This document shows positions 32,682 to 45,733 of a stretch of 64,000 nt of DNA, in pieces. The position numbers and the translations under genes are program-made. How positions within the stretch are numbered: the first letter of the stretch is position 1; the number at the start of each line of letters is the position of its first letter. The notes below the pieces were generated by a model. That model was not told the origin of the DNA. It did no database searches and worked only from the letters and a program-made list of their open reading frames with translations. This DNA comes from Haberlea rhodopensis (taxonomy: Eukaryota; Streptophyta; Magnoliopsida; Lamiales; Gesneriaceae): the NCBI GenBank assembly GCA_907163345.1, contig CAJQUN010001340.1, positions 1-64,000 of the forward strand, given 5' to 3'.

Positions 32682-34312
32682 ATCTCCCACTTGCCCAAAA
32701 GCCAACACATGAGCACTAAACTCATAATCCAAGTAGGTCAATCCAATTGAATAACTTGATGTACAAATGACGTACATAATTATGAGATAAATATATCATA
32801 CTTTTTAATTTTAGAACTTTCTATAGATGGAACCTTTCCAAAAATAGAAACTCCACTAAAGTGAGGAGCTTTCAAAAATTAAACTCATATCTTGATTATC
32901 AATCACACAATCTTGAGCACTTAACATTTAAGTCTCAATTCTCATCGATAGATCGGCGGCCGGTTGATTGTGACCCAGCGAGGCTCAAGTGTATCATAGC
33001 AGTAGGATCACAACCTTTGTGATTTTAGAAGTCAAACAACTTCTTGGACTTACCCTGAATGCCCCATTGTCAATTAAACTCCTTTAATAGACAATGACAG
33101 AAATATAATTCCAGCAACAACCTACCGATCGTGGGTAGCGCCTAGCATCTGCGCTTCACGAAGACCTAAATACAAATGACTAGCAACGTACGAGAACTTG
33201 ACAGCCATAGTTAGCGTGCAGTACATTCCTTTCACTCAATATGTCCCGATTGAATCAAGGGCATTGGTTGATCGAGACCCTTTATGATTTCAATAACTAT
33301 GCATTTGTTTCACGTTATATGATTCATTGTGTGCGTATATGAAAAACTCTTTTTTCACAAGCACTACCCACTCTGGCCAGAGATTCCTCGAATCATATAT
33401 AGAAAAACACATAGGACATCCTGGTTCATCAAGACTAATGGTGAATCCCCAACGACAATCATAGGCCTCTGACAGCATCACTGAATACCCAAAATAATAC
33501 TTTATGACCCACATGTGATCAGTCATTAAATCAAAGTACACAGCTATCTATCAAGACCTCAATGATGCCTCGGGTCATGAGGAGTAATGGTGCACAACTA
33601 TGACTAGAAATTCTATACTCGACAAATGGTAACCACTTATAGAATTCCGAGTAGGGTCGTTCAGTGAAATCATTCCTAATGAGCACATATTCATGTGTGC
33701 TGACTTCTCCAAGCCAACGCCGATGAAACACGGCGCACTACACTAGACACATCATGAATACCAGTCTCTAACGAGCATATATCGACATCCCATTCTCGAA
33801 GGCTCATCGACCATGAACATTTAGAAATCGCAGTCGAGAATGTATTTCATGGTCACCATCATATGCGTAACCACATTCTATGGGCTATAGCAACTTCAAG
33901 GACTTCATCAATACATCAAGATGCATGGGTAAACAGATGAAGAAGTGCCATATATATTAATATTCAAACAATGATTTGTCATAATAAGATTATAAGTACA
34001 ATCAATCAACTATTGATTTACTTAATCATGTATGACAACAATATCTTTCACTTTCCCAAAGCCAACTACTCATGTGTCTTAAGACCATCTTCCCAAGATG
34101 TCTATCAGACACCAATCATTGTAAATGCTTTGTCAGTGGATTCACTATATTTTTTTGTTGAAGCGATTCTCTCGATAATAATGTCGCGTCTACCATCTCT
34201 CTCACTAGATAGTAGTTTCTCAATATATGTTTGGATCCTGATGAGATCTTGGATATTCATAATAGCTCAAATGTTGTCACAGTACACAGGACTGTGTCAA
34301 TCGCACTAGAAA
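32682..34312 (-). other. Copia family 2 region between RNase H relic and 3' LTR
   Basis: About 1.6 kb with no recognisable protein in any frame, longer than the usual Copia 3' end. It is duplicated almost exactly at 40038-41670. Confidence 0.5.
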
Positions 34313-34528
34313 TTACACCCAAGTCTTGGATGAAATTTCATATCCAAACTGCCTCTTTGCTGCATCGTATGCTGCAATGTATTCAGTTTCAGTGGTGGAA
34401 TCCAATGTGGTGTCTTGCTTGGAACGTTTCCAAGAGACATCACCATCATTGAGCTTAAATACAAATCCGAACATCGATATGGTATCATCTACATCCGACT
34501 GAAAAACCAGCATCAGCTTAGACTTCAA
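34313..34528 (-). pseudogene. Copia family 2 RNase H relic
   Basis: The minus strand reads DVDDTISMFGFVFKLNDGDVSWKR, then KQDTTLDSTTETEYIAAYDAAK, a decayed form of the Copia RNase H signature (GYVFTLNGGAVSWKSSKQ, STTEAEYIAA). It is repeated at about 41670-41885 in copy B. Confidence 0.85.
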
Positions 34529-35440
34529 CTTTTATTTCTCCACTTACAGATCCAAAAATCATGAACATATCCTAAGTTCTTCATAAGCACTTGAGGATTA
34601 TTTTCACAATTTTCCAGTGATCTTCACCGTGATCTGTCTGATGTCTGCCCATTACTCTAAGAACATACATCAGGCCAAGTACATACCATAGCATACAATA
34701 TGCTATTAAAAGTAGAAATATAAGGTAACAATGTCATCTTTTCTCTCTCATCATCAATCTTAAGACCCATTGACTCGAGAGATGAATACTATGACATATT
34801 ATGAAGTAACTCATTTTTCGACTATTCAATGCTAAACCCTTTTAGCACAGTGTTTATGTACGTAGATTGAGAGATCTCAAGCATCCTTTAGATCTATCCC
34901 TTTAGATCCTTATGCTAAGCACGTATGACGCTTCTCCCAATCTTACGTGGAGAAATTAGTAGATAATCATGCTTTAATTGATTAATCCAATACCATTCAC
35001 AATGAGCATGATATAATCGACTTAAAGCATCACAGATGTAACCATGCTCCCACTAACCCTTTTGCATACACATGTCACTTCCGGATTTTTACCAAAACCA
35101 AACACTTTAATGATGTTATCAAACGGAAGTTCAAACTTCGGGATGCCTTCTTAGGCCCATAAATGGACCTCTGGAGTTTGAAAACATTTTTCTCACTCCA
35201 AGAAGTTGTAAACACGTTTGGCTGCTACATTTCTACCTCAATGTCACCACTGAGAAATGTTGTGTTCACATCCATTACTCATATCTCATATTCATAATAT
35301 AAAGATATAACTAATAAAATCTAAATAGACTATAGCATCATAACCGATGAAAATTTTCTCATAAACAACTCTTTGCCTATGAGAATGTTTCTCACCAGTC
35401 AAGCTTTGAAGGTCACTACCTTCCCATCCACTCCAAGCTT

Positions 35441-35644
35441 TCACTTGTAAATCCATGCAGCCAATGGGAACAATTCCCAAAGATGATCTACTAAGGCCCA
35501 TACCTTATTGGAGTACATGGAGTCCATTTCAGATTTCATGGCATCTTGCCAATGTCCCGAATCAATATCTGACATCGCCTCCTTGAAAGTCCAATGATCA
35601 TATCCTTGGTCTATTTCTTGACTACTTTCAAGGAGTAGATTCAT
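35441..35644 (-). pseudogene. Copia family 2 reverse transcriptase N-terminal relic
   Basis: TFKEAMSDIDSGHWQDAMKSE and MDSMYSNKVWALVD are the usual Copia sequence just before the RT fingers, followed by a frameshifted IVPIGC-WIYK. The rest of the RT towards 34528 is unreadable. Copy B has the same at 42802-43005. Confidence 0.88.
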
Positions 35645-36589
35645 TCTATCAGGAACTCTTGAAACATTTTCAAATCTCCTTGGTGTGTGTAAATCAAAAG
35701 GTTGTGATTGACTAAATTAATTTCACCGTTTTCACTTTTCTAGTGGTTTGTGGTTTTTGAACCCTTACAAGTTATATTATGTTGTCATCCTTTCTAATAG
35801 AAACATTTTCTCTAGAAAGATTGCACTTGTGAAACAAACTATTTGCCTGCAATTGATAACATAATTTTCCACAAAATAACATAAGATGGATCAACTATCC
35901 AACTCATCTCCCACTGGCTGCTTCACATAAGCAGAACAATCTCAAAATAAAAATTTGGATTATTTTTCAGTCCATATCGTATATGGAGTTTTGGTCACTG
36001 CATTGGTATGAATTATATTCAACAAATATGTCACTTTAGAGAGTTACTCAGAGAGAATCACATTCTCTTTAAGATAACTCAACATCATCTTGCACTAACA
36101 TTTAGTGCTCTACATACGTCCATATGAATCAAATTCATTGGACATTCAACACATGCTAAATATATGTTGGATTTAAGTTATCATTCTTTTTATATTCTTT
36201 GAATATAATCATACTAATCATTCATAAGTTCACCAGATTCAATAAAACATGCATTCTTAAAAATACTGCAAATCACATTCGCATATTTAAAAGAATATCA
36301 TTCTCTATCAAAATAGGAACAATGTTCATGATTAAATCTAGAGCAAATAAATAATTGCTCAAACCAGTTCCTAACCAGTTCAAGATTTTATATTAAATAA
36401 ATGTTTCAAACAGCATTTGCAACAACTCTTGCTACAATGCTTAGCCTCAGGTAGGTTTCACCTTCCTATGGCTCTCTATTTCTTCACATCACATGCAACT
36501 CTTTGCAAAAATGCGAGCACAACTGGCATCATATACCAAGAAAGTAGAACCAATAAACATTTAATTTTAATATATAACATACCATTTCT
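35645..36589 (-). other. Copia family 2 protease/integrase region, unreadable
   Basis: Lies between RT and gag relics where protease and integrase should be. Only about 950 bases remain and no motif can be read in any minus-strand frame, so most of the integrase is deleted or decayed. Confidence 0.5.
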
Positions 36590-37300
36590 AGAACGCTTCT
36601 AGTATAGGTATTCCTTACAATTTTGCGCTAGTGACCAGCAGTGAAAACATAGATGTCTTTTCTTTCTTAGTTGCTACTATACCCTTTTTTGTCTTTTGAG
36701 GTTGGGAACCATTTCCCTTCCTCTTCTTTATCCTTGAACTCTTCCTACCATTGGTAGAAGATTCATTTCTCCTTTTGAATCAAGGACTCATGAGTTTCCA
36801 ACATTTTGACTATAAGATCAAATATATAGCCAGTTAATGAGGATTTGTCACATTCAGATTTTCCAATTTCTCAACAAGAGATTATTTTCTTACACCATGC
36901 TCATAGACCGAAGCCCCATCTCGCATGTGAAATGAAAATAGCTCTTTTGAAATCGCGAGTCTCAGTAACCGCGTCCGTTCACCAAACAACATTTGTAGGT
37001 GTTGGAAAATATCAGCAATGTGAACGAATTTCTCATATCCTTGTTGAAACTCATTGGTGCTATCATATAGCACCTAGTCTAGAGATCATCGTCCCGTCAC
37101 TTCTCAAGTGTGGCAATCTCTTCATGAGACGAACCGGGAGACACTTCAACAGGAGGCTCCCACCAAGGGTATATAGCCACCTTTTTGAAGCAAGCACTAT
37201 TTTAAAATTAATAGTCAATCAGAATAATTTGGTGCGGTTACTTTGTTTGTATCGAGAATTGATGCAATCGGATTCACGGCAATCACAATACTGAGAATAA
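36590..37300 (-). pseudogene. Copia family 2 gag relic
   Basis: FQQGYEKFVHIADIFQHLQMLFGE and LRLAISKELFSFHMRDGASVYEHG (37073-36882, minus) match the Copia gag domain. KMLETHESLIQK follows, and near 36600-36650 a decayed zinc knuckle (CFHC ... NCKEY). Frames are broken. In copy B the same region ends abruptly at 54804. Confidence 0.82.
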
Positions 37301-39628
37301 ACAGAAAAATATAAGCAAACCGTTTGATTATTAATCAATTCAAAAACTATGGACTTTAGTTATTAAATGCTCCCACTAAATTTTTCGAATTCATCACCCT
37401 CATGACAAATGAACAGAAAATCATATTTTCTTAGTGGGCTTGGAGTCCAACTAGCTGATGAAAACCACGGACGTGGGCCCACCGGCTTCATGATACTAAA
37501 GGTAGATCACAATTGCATCATATGCAACCCCCAAGATATTTGTCTCGCGATTGGCATAACCCTACGTGGGCAGGACAATTATGCCTTCTCACACCCATCC
37601 CACGGAAGGAAATGTCACGCCCAAAAGACCCCACGTGGGTGAGTAATCCAGAAGGTTAACATAACCACACCCTTAATTAAGTGGCAGTTAAACGCACAGC
37701 TTTCTCATGCCAGATGCCCCCCACGTGGGTGAGTAAGGCAATATGACACAAGTAGCGTCTCATGGCTTAACTGTTGATGGAAGACAGGAAGCAACAAACT
37801 CTTTTGAGCTCCCTTTATCAGTTTTATATTATAAGTTTTGAATCATATTCAAAAGAGGGATTTAATTTATTTTAAAATCTCATCAATTGCTTGTTTGTTT
37901 GTTTGTTTGCCGGATTCATGCAACTATGTTTTATTCATGCAATCATATGTACTAATAAAACATACAAACAAACATTTATCATACATCAAATGCATAATAA
38001 AATTAAATATGGATCCTAATTGATCAACGTGAGCCATACGTGGATCACAAGTCTGTCTAAGGTGATGCAGGTATGTAATGCAATCCTATTACATTTTTGC
38101 TTCCATTATACATGTCTTGATTCTTGGTGCTCCGTCTTCAATCTCGATCTCCCACTAATTCTAAAGATTTTACATTTAAATCGTGCAAACAAGAGAATAT
38201 GGATACAAATCTGGGGTGGGATACATCAGAAAATAGAGAGAGCAGACTCGCAGGCCTGATAACAAAAAATCACAATAATAATGAAACAATAAAAACCTAA
38301 GCATTCACCTAAACACATTGGTCAAGGCCCGTAATCATCCACCATGCAATCACATCATATGTAATTAAACATTAAACTAATCAATTACATCACATGTAAT
38401 TGTACTAATCACATCACATGTAATTAGAGCACGATAATTAATTTATTCTATTGTTTCCCCACTAATCGCATCATTAATTGAAAATGAAATTAACAAATTA
38501 AATAAAACTATTTTATTTAATTTCTAATTAATTGGTAAAATCACTATTTTACCTTTTAATCATAATGATAATCGAAAATAAATTAACAATTAAATGAAAC
38601 ACTTTCATTTAATTTTCAGTTAATTAAATTTTCAATTACTTGGTAAAATCACTATTTTACCCCAAATCATAATACTAGCCAAAAATAAAATTAACAAATT
38701 AAATGAAACATTTTCATTCAATTTTCAATTAATTGTAAAATCTCCATTTTACACTTAATAAATTAAAAATCACATTTTTAATAAATTAAGTATTATGATT
38801 TATTATTTCAAAAACAATATTCAGATAAAACATCTAAAATGACCCAAAAAAATTTATGGACTCCAAACAATTTGGATCCAAAATTAAAATGCAATTTCAA
38901 CCAAAAAATTCTCTTTATTTTCAGATTTAACAATTTTTTTTTTTTTAAATTTGAAAAAACCCGAAACACTGTACATCATCCTCACCAATTCAAAAATTAG
39001 GTTTGTAGACTTCCTCCATAAACAACCAGCGGCGGCTAGGGTTTCACAAACCCCAGCCGCGCCGCCGCCATCCCAGTGAAGGAGATGAGAGCCAAAACCT
39101 AGCCCTCGCAACCTGCTTGCTTCCCTTCACGCCGCCTTTCTCGCGCAACAACCAAAAAAAAAAATGCTACCGTCGCACAAAACTTTGTGCACAGTTTCAT
39201 GGCAGCGGCGAGTTCATATGCAACAATTGCAGAGATTCACTGCTGATCTAGGACCTTCCATGGCGCTCGAACAAAATCGCCTGCAACAATTGCAGAGATT
39301 CACACGAGTCTCGTGCGCAGATCATCGAACTCGTTTCCGATTTTCTCCCTAAGCACAGTCACTGGTTCGCGAAACCAACACCATCTCTATCGTTGATTTC
39401 AGTCGGGACGGCGCACAAAGCGGCGGAGAACAGTTTCTCCGACATTTGTGCCACCTCCGCCTACCTCCATGATCGACGATGGCTTTTGGTTTTTACGTGA
39501 AAAATTTTAAACTCAATTTCTATGTTTTTTCGGATCATAAAATTTCTGAAAATTCGATGGCGATTAGTATTGTTGGAAAACAATCTAATAAAAATTAATT
39601 ATCAAAAATATGAATCAAAGCGACAACC
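37301..39628 (-). other. Copia family 2 long leader or captured sequence
   Basis: 2.3 kb between gag and primer site, unusually long for a Copia leader. 37440-37740 has three CACGTGGG/TACGTGGG words, two of them in CACGTGGGTGAGTAA. 38340-38760 has tandem AT-rich units with CACATGTAATTA and GGTAAAATCACTATTTTACC. 39000-39480 is more GC-rich with CCGCCGCC stretches and a repeated CAACAATTGCAGAGATTCAC. No gene can be supported. Confidence 0.45.
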
Positions 39629-39643
39629 TGGCTCTGATACCAC

Positions 39644-40037
39644 TGTTGGGTTTCCGTACCCCGGCGCCAGATACAAACGCAGCGGAAATAATACAATAAA
39701 CAGATCTGACCCGGGGACGGTCGATCGCGCCTGATTCATATATAAACATGCAAATATCATAATATAATGCATGAAAAGGGATTACCGATAACAGCGAAAT
39801 CAATCTGATGGCGGTGATCCTCAAGTCCAATCAACCTGACCAGATCTACAAGCCCGGCACCAGTGCTAGTGTGATGATGGCTTTTCTATGAGAATGTGTA
39901 TTGAATGGAATTGTATGGAATGAATTGAGTCTCTCAACTAGAATGACATAGTTATAGGGTCATTAAGTAACTAATGGGCTTTGGGTGCATAAAGCCCCAT
40001 AGGCCAACTTTTGGCTTACAGGGCATATATGCTAACA
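39644..40037 (-). repeat. Shared LTR between copies A and B of Copia family 2
   Basis: 5' LTR of copy A (primer-site complement next to it at low coordinates). On its other side it is followed by the same PPT and 3'-end sequence that follows the LTR at 32681, so it also serves as the 3' LTR of copy B. Confidence 0.88.
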
Positions 40038-43000
40038 ATCTCCCACTTGCCCAAAAGCCAACACATGAGCACTAAACTCATAATCCAAGTAGGTCAATCC
40101 AATTGAGTAACTTGATGTACAAATGACGTACATAATTATGAGATAAATATATCATACTTTTTAATTTTAGAACTTTCTATAGATGGAACCTTTCCAAAAA
40201 TAGAAACTCCACTAAAGTGAGGAGCTTTCAAAAATTAAACTCATATCTTGAATATCAATCACACAATCTTGAGCACTTAACATTTAAGTCTTAATTCTCA
40301 TCGATAGATCGGCGGCCGGTTGATTGTGACCCAGCGAGGCTCAAGTGTATCATAGCAGTAGGATCACAACCTTTGTGATTTTAGAAGTCAAACAACTTCT
40401 TGGACTTACCCTGAATGCCCCATTGTCAATTAAACTCCTTTAATAGACAATGACAGAAATATAATTCCAGCAACAACCTACCGATCGTGGGTAGCGCCTA
40501 GCATCTGCGCTTCACGAAGACCTAGATACAAATGACTAGCAACGTACGAAAACCTGACAGCCATAGTTAGCGTGCAGTACATTCCTTTCACTCAATATGT
40601 CCCGATTGAATCAAGGGCATTGGTTGATCGAGACCCTTTATGATTTCAATAACTATGCATTTGTTTCACGTTATATGATTCATTGTGTGCGTATATGAAA
40701 AACTCTTTTTTCACGAGCACTACCCACTCTGGCCAGAGATTCCTCGAATCATATATAGAAAAACACATAGGACATCCTGGTTCATCAAGACCAATGGTGA
40801 ATCCCCAACGACAATCATAGGCCTCTGACAGCATCACTGAATACCCAAAATAATGACTTTATGACCCACATGTGACCAGTCATTAAATCAAAGTACACAG
40901 CTATCTATCAAGACCTCAATGATGCCTCGGGTCATGAGGAGTAATGGTGCACAACTATGACTAGAAATTCTATACTCGACAAATGGTAACCACTTATAGA
41001 ATTCCGAGTAGGGTCGTTCAGTGAACCCATTCCTAATGAGCACCTATTCATGTGTGCTGACTTCTCCAAGCCAACGCCGATGAAACACGGCGCACTACAC
41101 TAGACACATCATGAATACCAGTCTCTAACGAGCATATATCGACATCCCATTCTCGAAGGCTCATCGACCAGGAGCATTTAGAAATCGCAGTCGAGAATGT
41201 ATTTCATGGTCACCATCATATGCGTAACCACATTCTATGGGCTATAGCAACTTCAAGGACTTCATCAATACATCAAGATGCATGGGTAAACAGATGAAGA
41301 AGTGCCATATATATTAATATTCAAACAAAGATTTGTCATAATGAGATTATAAGTACAATCAATCAACTATTGATTTACTTAATCATGTATGACAACAATA
41401 TCTTTCACTTTCCCAAAGCCAACTACTCATGTGTCTTAAGACCATCTTCCCAAGATGTCTATCAGACACCAATCATTGTATATGCTTTGTCAGTGGATTC
41501 ACTATATTTTTTTGTTGAAGCGATTCTCTCGATAATAATGTCGCGTCTACCATCTCTCTCACTAGATAGTAGTTTCTCAATATATGTTTGGATCCGGATG
41601 AGATCTTGGCTATTCATAATAGCTCAAATGTTGTCACAGTACACAGGACTGTGTCAATCGCACTAGAAATTACACCCAACTCTTGGATGAAATTTCATAT
41701 CCAAACTGCCTCTTTGCTGCATCGTATGCTGCAATGTATTCAGCTTCAGTGGTGGAATCCAATGTGGTGTCTTACTTGGAACGTTTCCAAGAGACATCAC
41801 CATCATTGAGCTTAAATACAAATCCGAACATCGATATGGTATCATCTACATCCGACTGAAAAACCAGCATCAGCTTAGACTTCAACTTTTATTTCTCCAC
41901 TTACAGATCCAAAAATCATGAACATATCATAAGTTCTTCATAAGCACTTGAGGATTATTTTCACAATTTTCCAGTGATCTTCACCGTGATCTGTCTGATG
42001 TCTGCTCATTACTCTAAGAACATACATCAGGCCAAGTACATACCATAGCATACAATATGCTATTAAAAGTAGAAATATAAGGTACCAATGTCATCTTTTC
42101 TCTATCCTCATCAATCTTAAGACCCATTGACTCGAGAGATGAATACTATGACATATTATGAAGTAACTCATTTTTCGACTATTCTATGCTAAACCCTTTT
42201 AGCACAGTGTTTATGTACGTAGATTGAGAGATCTCAAGCATCCTTTAGATATATCCCTATAGATCCTTATGCTAAGCACGTATGACGCTTCTCCCAATCT
42301 TACATGGAGAAATTAGTAGATAATCATGCTTTAATTGATTAATCCAATACCATTCACAATGAGCATGATATAATCGACTTAAAGCATCACAAATGTAACC
42401 ATGCTCCCACTAACCCTTTTGCATACACATGTCACTTCCGGATTTTTAACAAAACCAAACACTTTAATGATGTTATCAAACGGAAGTTCAAACTTCGGGA
42501 TGCCTTCTTAGGCCCATAAATGGACCTTTGGAGTTTGAAAACATTTTTCTCACTCCAAGAAGTTGTAAACACGTTTGGCTGCTACATTTCTACCTCAATG
42601 TCACCACTGAGAAATGTTGTGTTCACATCCATTACTCATATCTCATATTCATAATATAAAGATATAACTAATAAAATCTAAATAGACTATAGCATCATAA
42701 CCGATGAAAATTTTCTCATAAACAACTCTTTGCCTATGAGAATAACTGTTTCTCACCAGTCAAGCTTTGAAGGTCACTACCTTCCCATCCACTCCAAGCT
42801 TTCACTTGTAAATCCATGCAGCCAATGGGAACAATTCCCAAAGATGATCTACTAAGGCCCATACCTTATTGGAGTACATGGAGTCCATTTCAGATTTCAT
42901 GGCATCTTGCCAATGTCCCGAATCAATATCTGACATCGCCTCCTTGAAAGTACAATGATCATATCCATGGTCTATTTCTTGACTACTTTCAAGGAGTAGA

Positions 43001-43415
43001 TTCATTCTATCAGGAGCTCTTGAAACATTTTCAAATCTCCTTGGTGTGTGTAAATCAAAGGTTGTGATTGACTAAATTAATTTCACCGTTTTCACTTTTC
43101 TAGTGGTTTGTGGTTCTTGAACCCTTTCAAGTTATATTATGTTGTCATCCTTTCTAATAGAAACATTTTCTCTAGAAAGATTGCACTTGCGAAACAAACT
43201 ATTTGCCTGCAATTGATAACATAATTTTCCACAAAATAACATAAGATGGATCAACTATCCAACTCATCTCCCACTGGCTGCTTCACATAAGCAGAACAAT
43301 CTCAAAATAAAAATTTGGATTAGTTTTCAGTCCATATCGTATATGGAGTTTTGGTCACTGCATTGGTATGAATTATATTCAACAAATATGTAACTTTAGA
43401 GAGTTACTCAGAGAG
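40038..43415 (-). mobile_element. Decayed Copia family 2, copy B (first part)
   Basis: Collinear with 32682-36060 of copy A at about 98-99 percent by eye, including the same broken frames (RNase H relic around 41670-41885, RT relic 42802-43005). Small differences include a few extra bases near 42742. It ends in the heptamer CAGAGAG (43409-43415), where Gypsy integrase sequence takes over. Confidence 0.88.
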
Positions 43416-44594
43416 GCAGAGGCCTGGTGGTGAGCTGAAGAGCTTAGAGGTGCCTGAATGGAAGTGGGAGCATATATCTATGGACTTTGTGACCCACTTA
43501 CCTAGGACGGCCTCAGGATTTGATGCTATCTGGGTGATCGTGGATAGGCTGACGAAGACGGCTCATTTCATCCCTTACAGTATGTCATATACATACTTGA
43601 AGATGGCCCAGATGTATATACGGGATGTGGTGAGGTTGCATGGTATTCCAGTCTCAATAGTGTCTGACAGGGACCCGAGGTTCACTTCACATTTCTGGGA
43701 GGGTCTCCAGACAGCTCTGGGCACGGAGGTGAGACTGAGTACGGCCTATCACCCCCAGACAGACGGACAAACAGAGCGTACCATTCAGACGCTCGAAGAC
43801 ATGTTGAGGGCATGTATTTTGGAGTTTGATACTCCGTGGCAGGATTCAGTGCCGCTGGTGGAGTTCTCCTACAACAACAGTTATCAAGCGAGCATTCAAA
43901 TGGCCCCTTTTGAAGCTCTGTATGGACGACGATGTAGATCACCGCTGTATTGGGAGGACTTGACTAGCAAAGCGGTCGGAGGACCGGATATGATCAAGGA
44001 TATGGAAGGTAAGATTAAGATGATACGCCAAAAGATGAAAGCGGCCCAAGATAGGCAAGTGGCCTATGCCAATAAGCGGCGACGACCGCTAGAATTCCAG
44101 TTAGGAGACAGGGTCTTCTTAAAGATCTCGCCCTTCAGGGGCGTGGTTCGTTTTGGGATGCGGGGAAAGTTATCTCCGAGGTATGTTGGGCCATATGAAG
44201 TTTTACAGCGTATCGGTACTTTGGCATATCGTTTGGCTCTACCGCCATCCTTGTCTGGCATACACGATGTTTTCCATGTCTCTATGTTGAGGAAGTATGA
44301 GCCAGACCTGTCCCATGTCTTACAACCTACTGAAGTACAGTTAGATTCAGATGTGTCCTACGTTGAACGACCTATCAGAATTCTGGATCGAGAGGATCGC
44401 AGACTACGAAGCAAAGTTATACCGATGGTCAAAGTTCAGTGGGATCGTCGGGGCGTCGAGGAGGCTACGTGGGAGACGGAACGGCATATGGTGCAGCACT
44501 ATCCGGAACTATTCTCTGGTATGTTTTTATGTTTAGTTTCGATATGATGATGCATGTGGATTTCGAGGACGAAATCTTATAAGTAGGGGAGTAA
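43416..44594 (+). pseudogene. 5'-truncated Gypsy integrase and chromodomain fragment
   Basis: Corresponds to 50244-51422 of the full element with roughly six base differences. It contains the integrase core from EVPEWKWEHISMDFVTHLP (first D), ISDRDPRF-type SDRDPRFTSHFW (second D) and TDGQTERTIQTLEDMLRA (E). It then has the C-terminal GPYEVLQRIG region and chromodomain-like end (VKVQWDRRGVEEATWETE). Everything upstream of this copy (gag, protease, RT) is missing. It reads into the LTR at 44595, so it is the tail of a second, tandem element. Confidence 0.9.
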
Positions 44595-45517
44595 TGTAAT
44601 ACCCCCGAAATGTGATATGATTATGTTCTACGATGATAAATTATGATGTGTTTAAGGGTTGTGGTGTATTTAAATTGGGGGCCACGATTTATGTTATGAT
44701 GATATGATGTGGGGAGCATGTTGGGTATTTTAAGGGATGTAATAATTATATGAAGTTAGAAAATATCGAGTGAGGATATTTTAATACATCGTACTAAATA
44801 CCGGGACACAATTAAACACCGCATGACCACCCTACCCACACCACCCCCACCCACTCGGTCACCACCCTCCCCCAATTGCACCCTACACCCCCACTTGTCA
44901 AAGCCCATGCCTCCCACTTGGTCATGCCCATGCTTCCACTTTGCAGCCAAATCATCTCCTTCTCTCCTCCTCTCTTTCTCTCCCAAAATCGTGCCTGTAA
45001 GCTGCTGGGGAAGGGAAGAAAAGCTTGGTAAGAAGGTGTTCAAATCCTTGCAAAAGAGGAACAAAAGAGAGGGGTAAGTGGGTACCCTGTTTTTCTGGGT
45101 TTGTGTTTGGGCTTGGGTTTGGTGGGTTGATTTTAAAGCATGTTAAGTATAGGTTTGGGTGAAACCTTGGTATGGGTGCTTACATGAAAGTATTTTGTAG
45201 CTTTTAGCATGTTTGTTCGAGCATGTTACATGTTTTATGTGATAGATTTCTAGTTATGAAACTATATGCTCGAAAATCTGGGCAAAAAGATACATGCTCT
45301 GTTTCTGTAAAAGTTGGTTAAGGATGAAGGTTATGATGATGTTATGATGCATGTTGGCTTAGGTTTTGTTAAACCTTTGATTTAAGTGCTTACATGGATG
45401 TTTTATGAAGTTCTTCACATGTTTGTTTCAGCATGAAAGATGTGCTATGTAGTAGAAAAGATGGTGTGAAATGTAGTGCTCAAAAATCTGGGGAAAAATC
45501 CCGATTTTCAGAGCTCT

Positions 45518-45733
45518 CGATCGATCGAGATTTAGTTCCGATCGATCGAGCGAGACAGAAGGTCTGAGCATGTTTTCAAAATTTTGGTGCCGATCGATCG
45601 AAGGATTTCTCGATCGATCGGTGAAGCTCCTCGATCGATCGGTAAAATGTTCGATCGATCGAGCGAGGCAGGAAGCTAAGGCACTTTTTGTGCACAGTGT
45701 CTCGATCGATCGAGACATAGGGCCGATCGATCG
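45518..45733. repeat. CGATCGATCG palindrome array in Gypsy 5' LTR
   Basis: CGATCGATCG starts at 45518, 45539, 45591, 45611, 45632, 45652, 45703 and 45724. Spacings inside clusters are 21, 20, 21, 20 and 21 bases, and between clusters 51-52. Several are followed by GAGNGAGRCAG. The array is repeated in the 3' LTR (52346-52561). Confidence 0.95.

Larger units (their letters stand above)
32289..40037 (-). mobile_element. Decayed Copia family 2, copy A
   Basis: Minus-strand element with 3' LTR 32289-32681 and 5' LTR 39644-40037 (393 and 394 bases, TGTTGGG...GCTAACA). Outside the 3' LTR is the tract read on the minus strand as GGGCAAGTGGGAGAT, and inside the 5' LTR the primer-site complement at about 39629-39642 (GTGGTATCAGAGCC on the minus strand). 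Gag, RT and RNase H relics lie in the expected order. ATATG (32284-32288) may be its target duplication, but its partner is not found because a second copy of the body follows directly. Confidence 0.85.

Noticed and set aside
44823..45077. Proline-rich ORF (MTTLPTPPPPTRSPPSPN)
   Set aside because: Lies in the LTR, arises from CCACCC-rich DNA, and is repeated exactly in the other LTR at 51651-51905. No sign of a gene.
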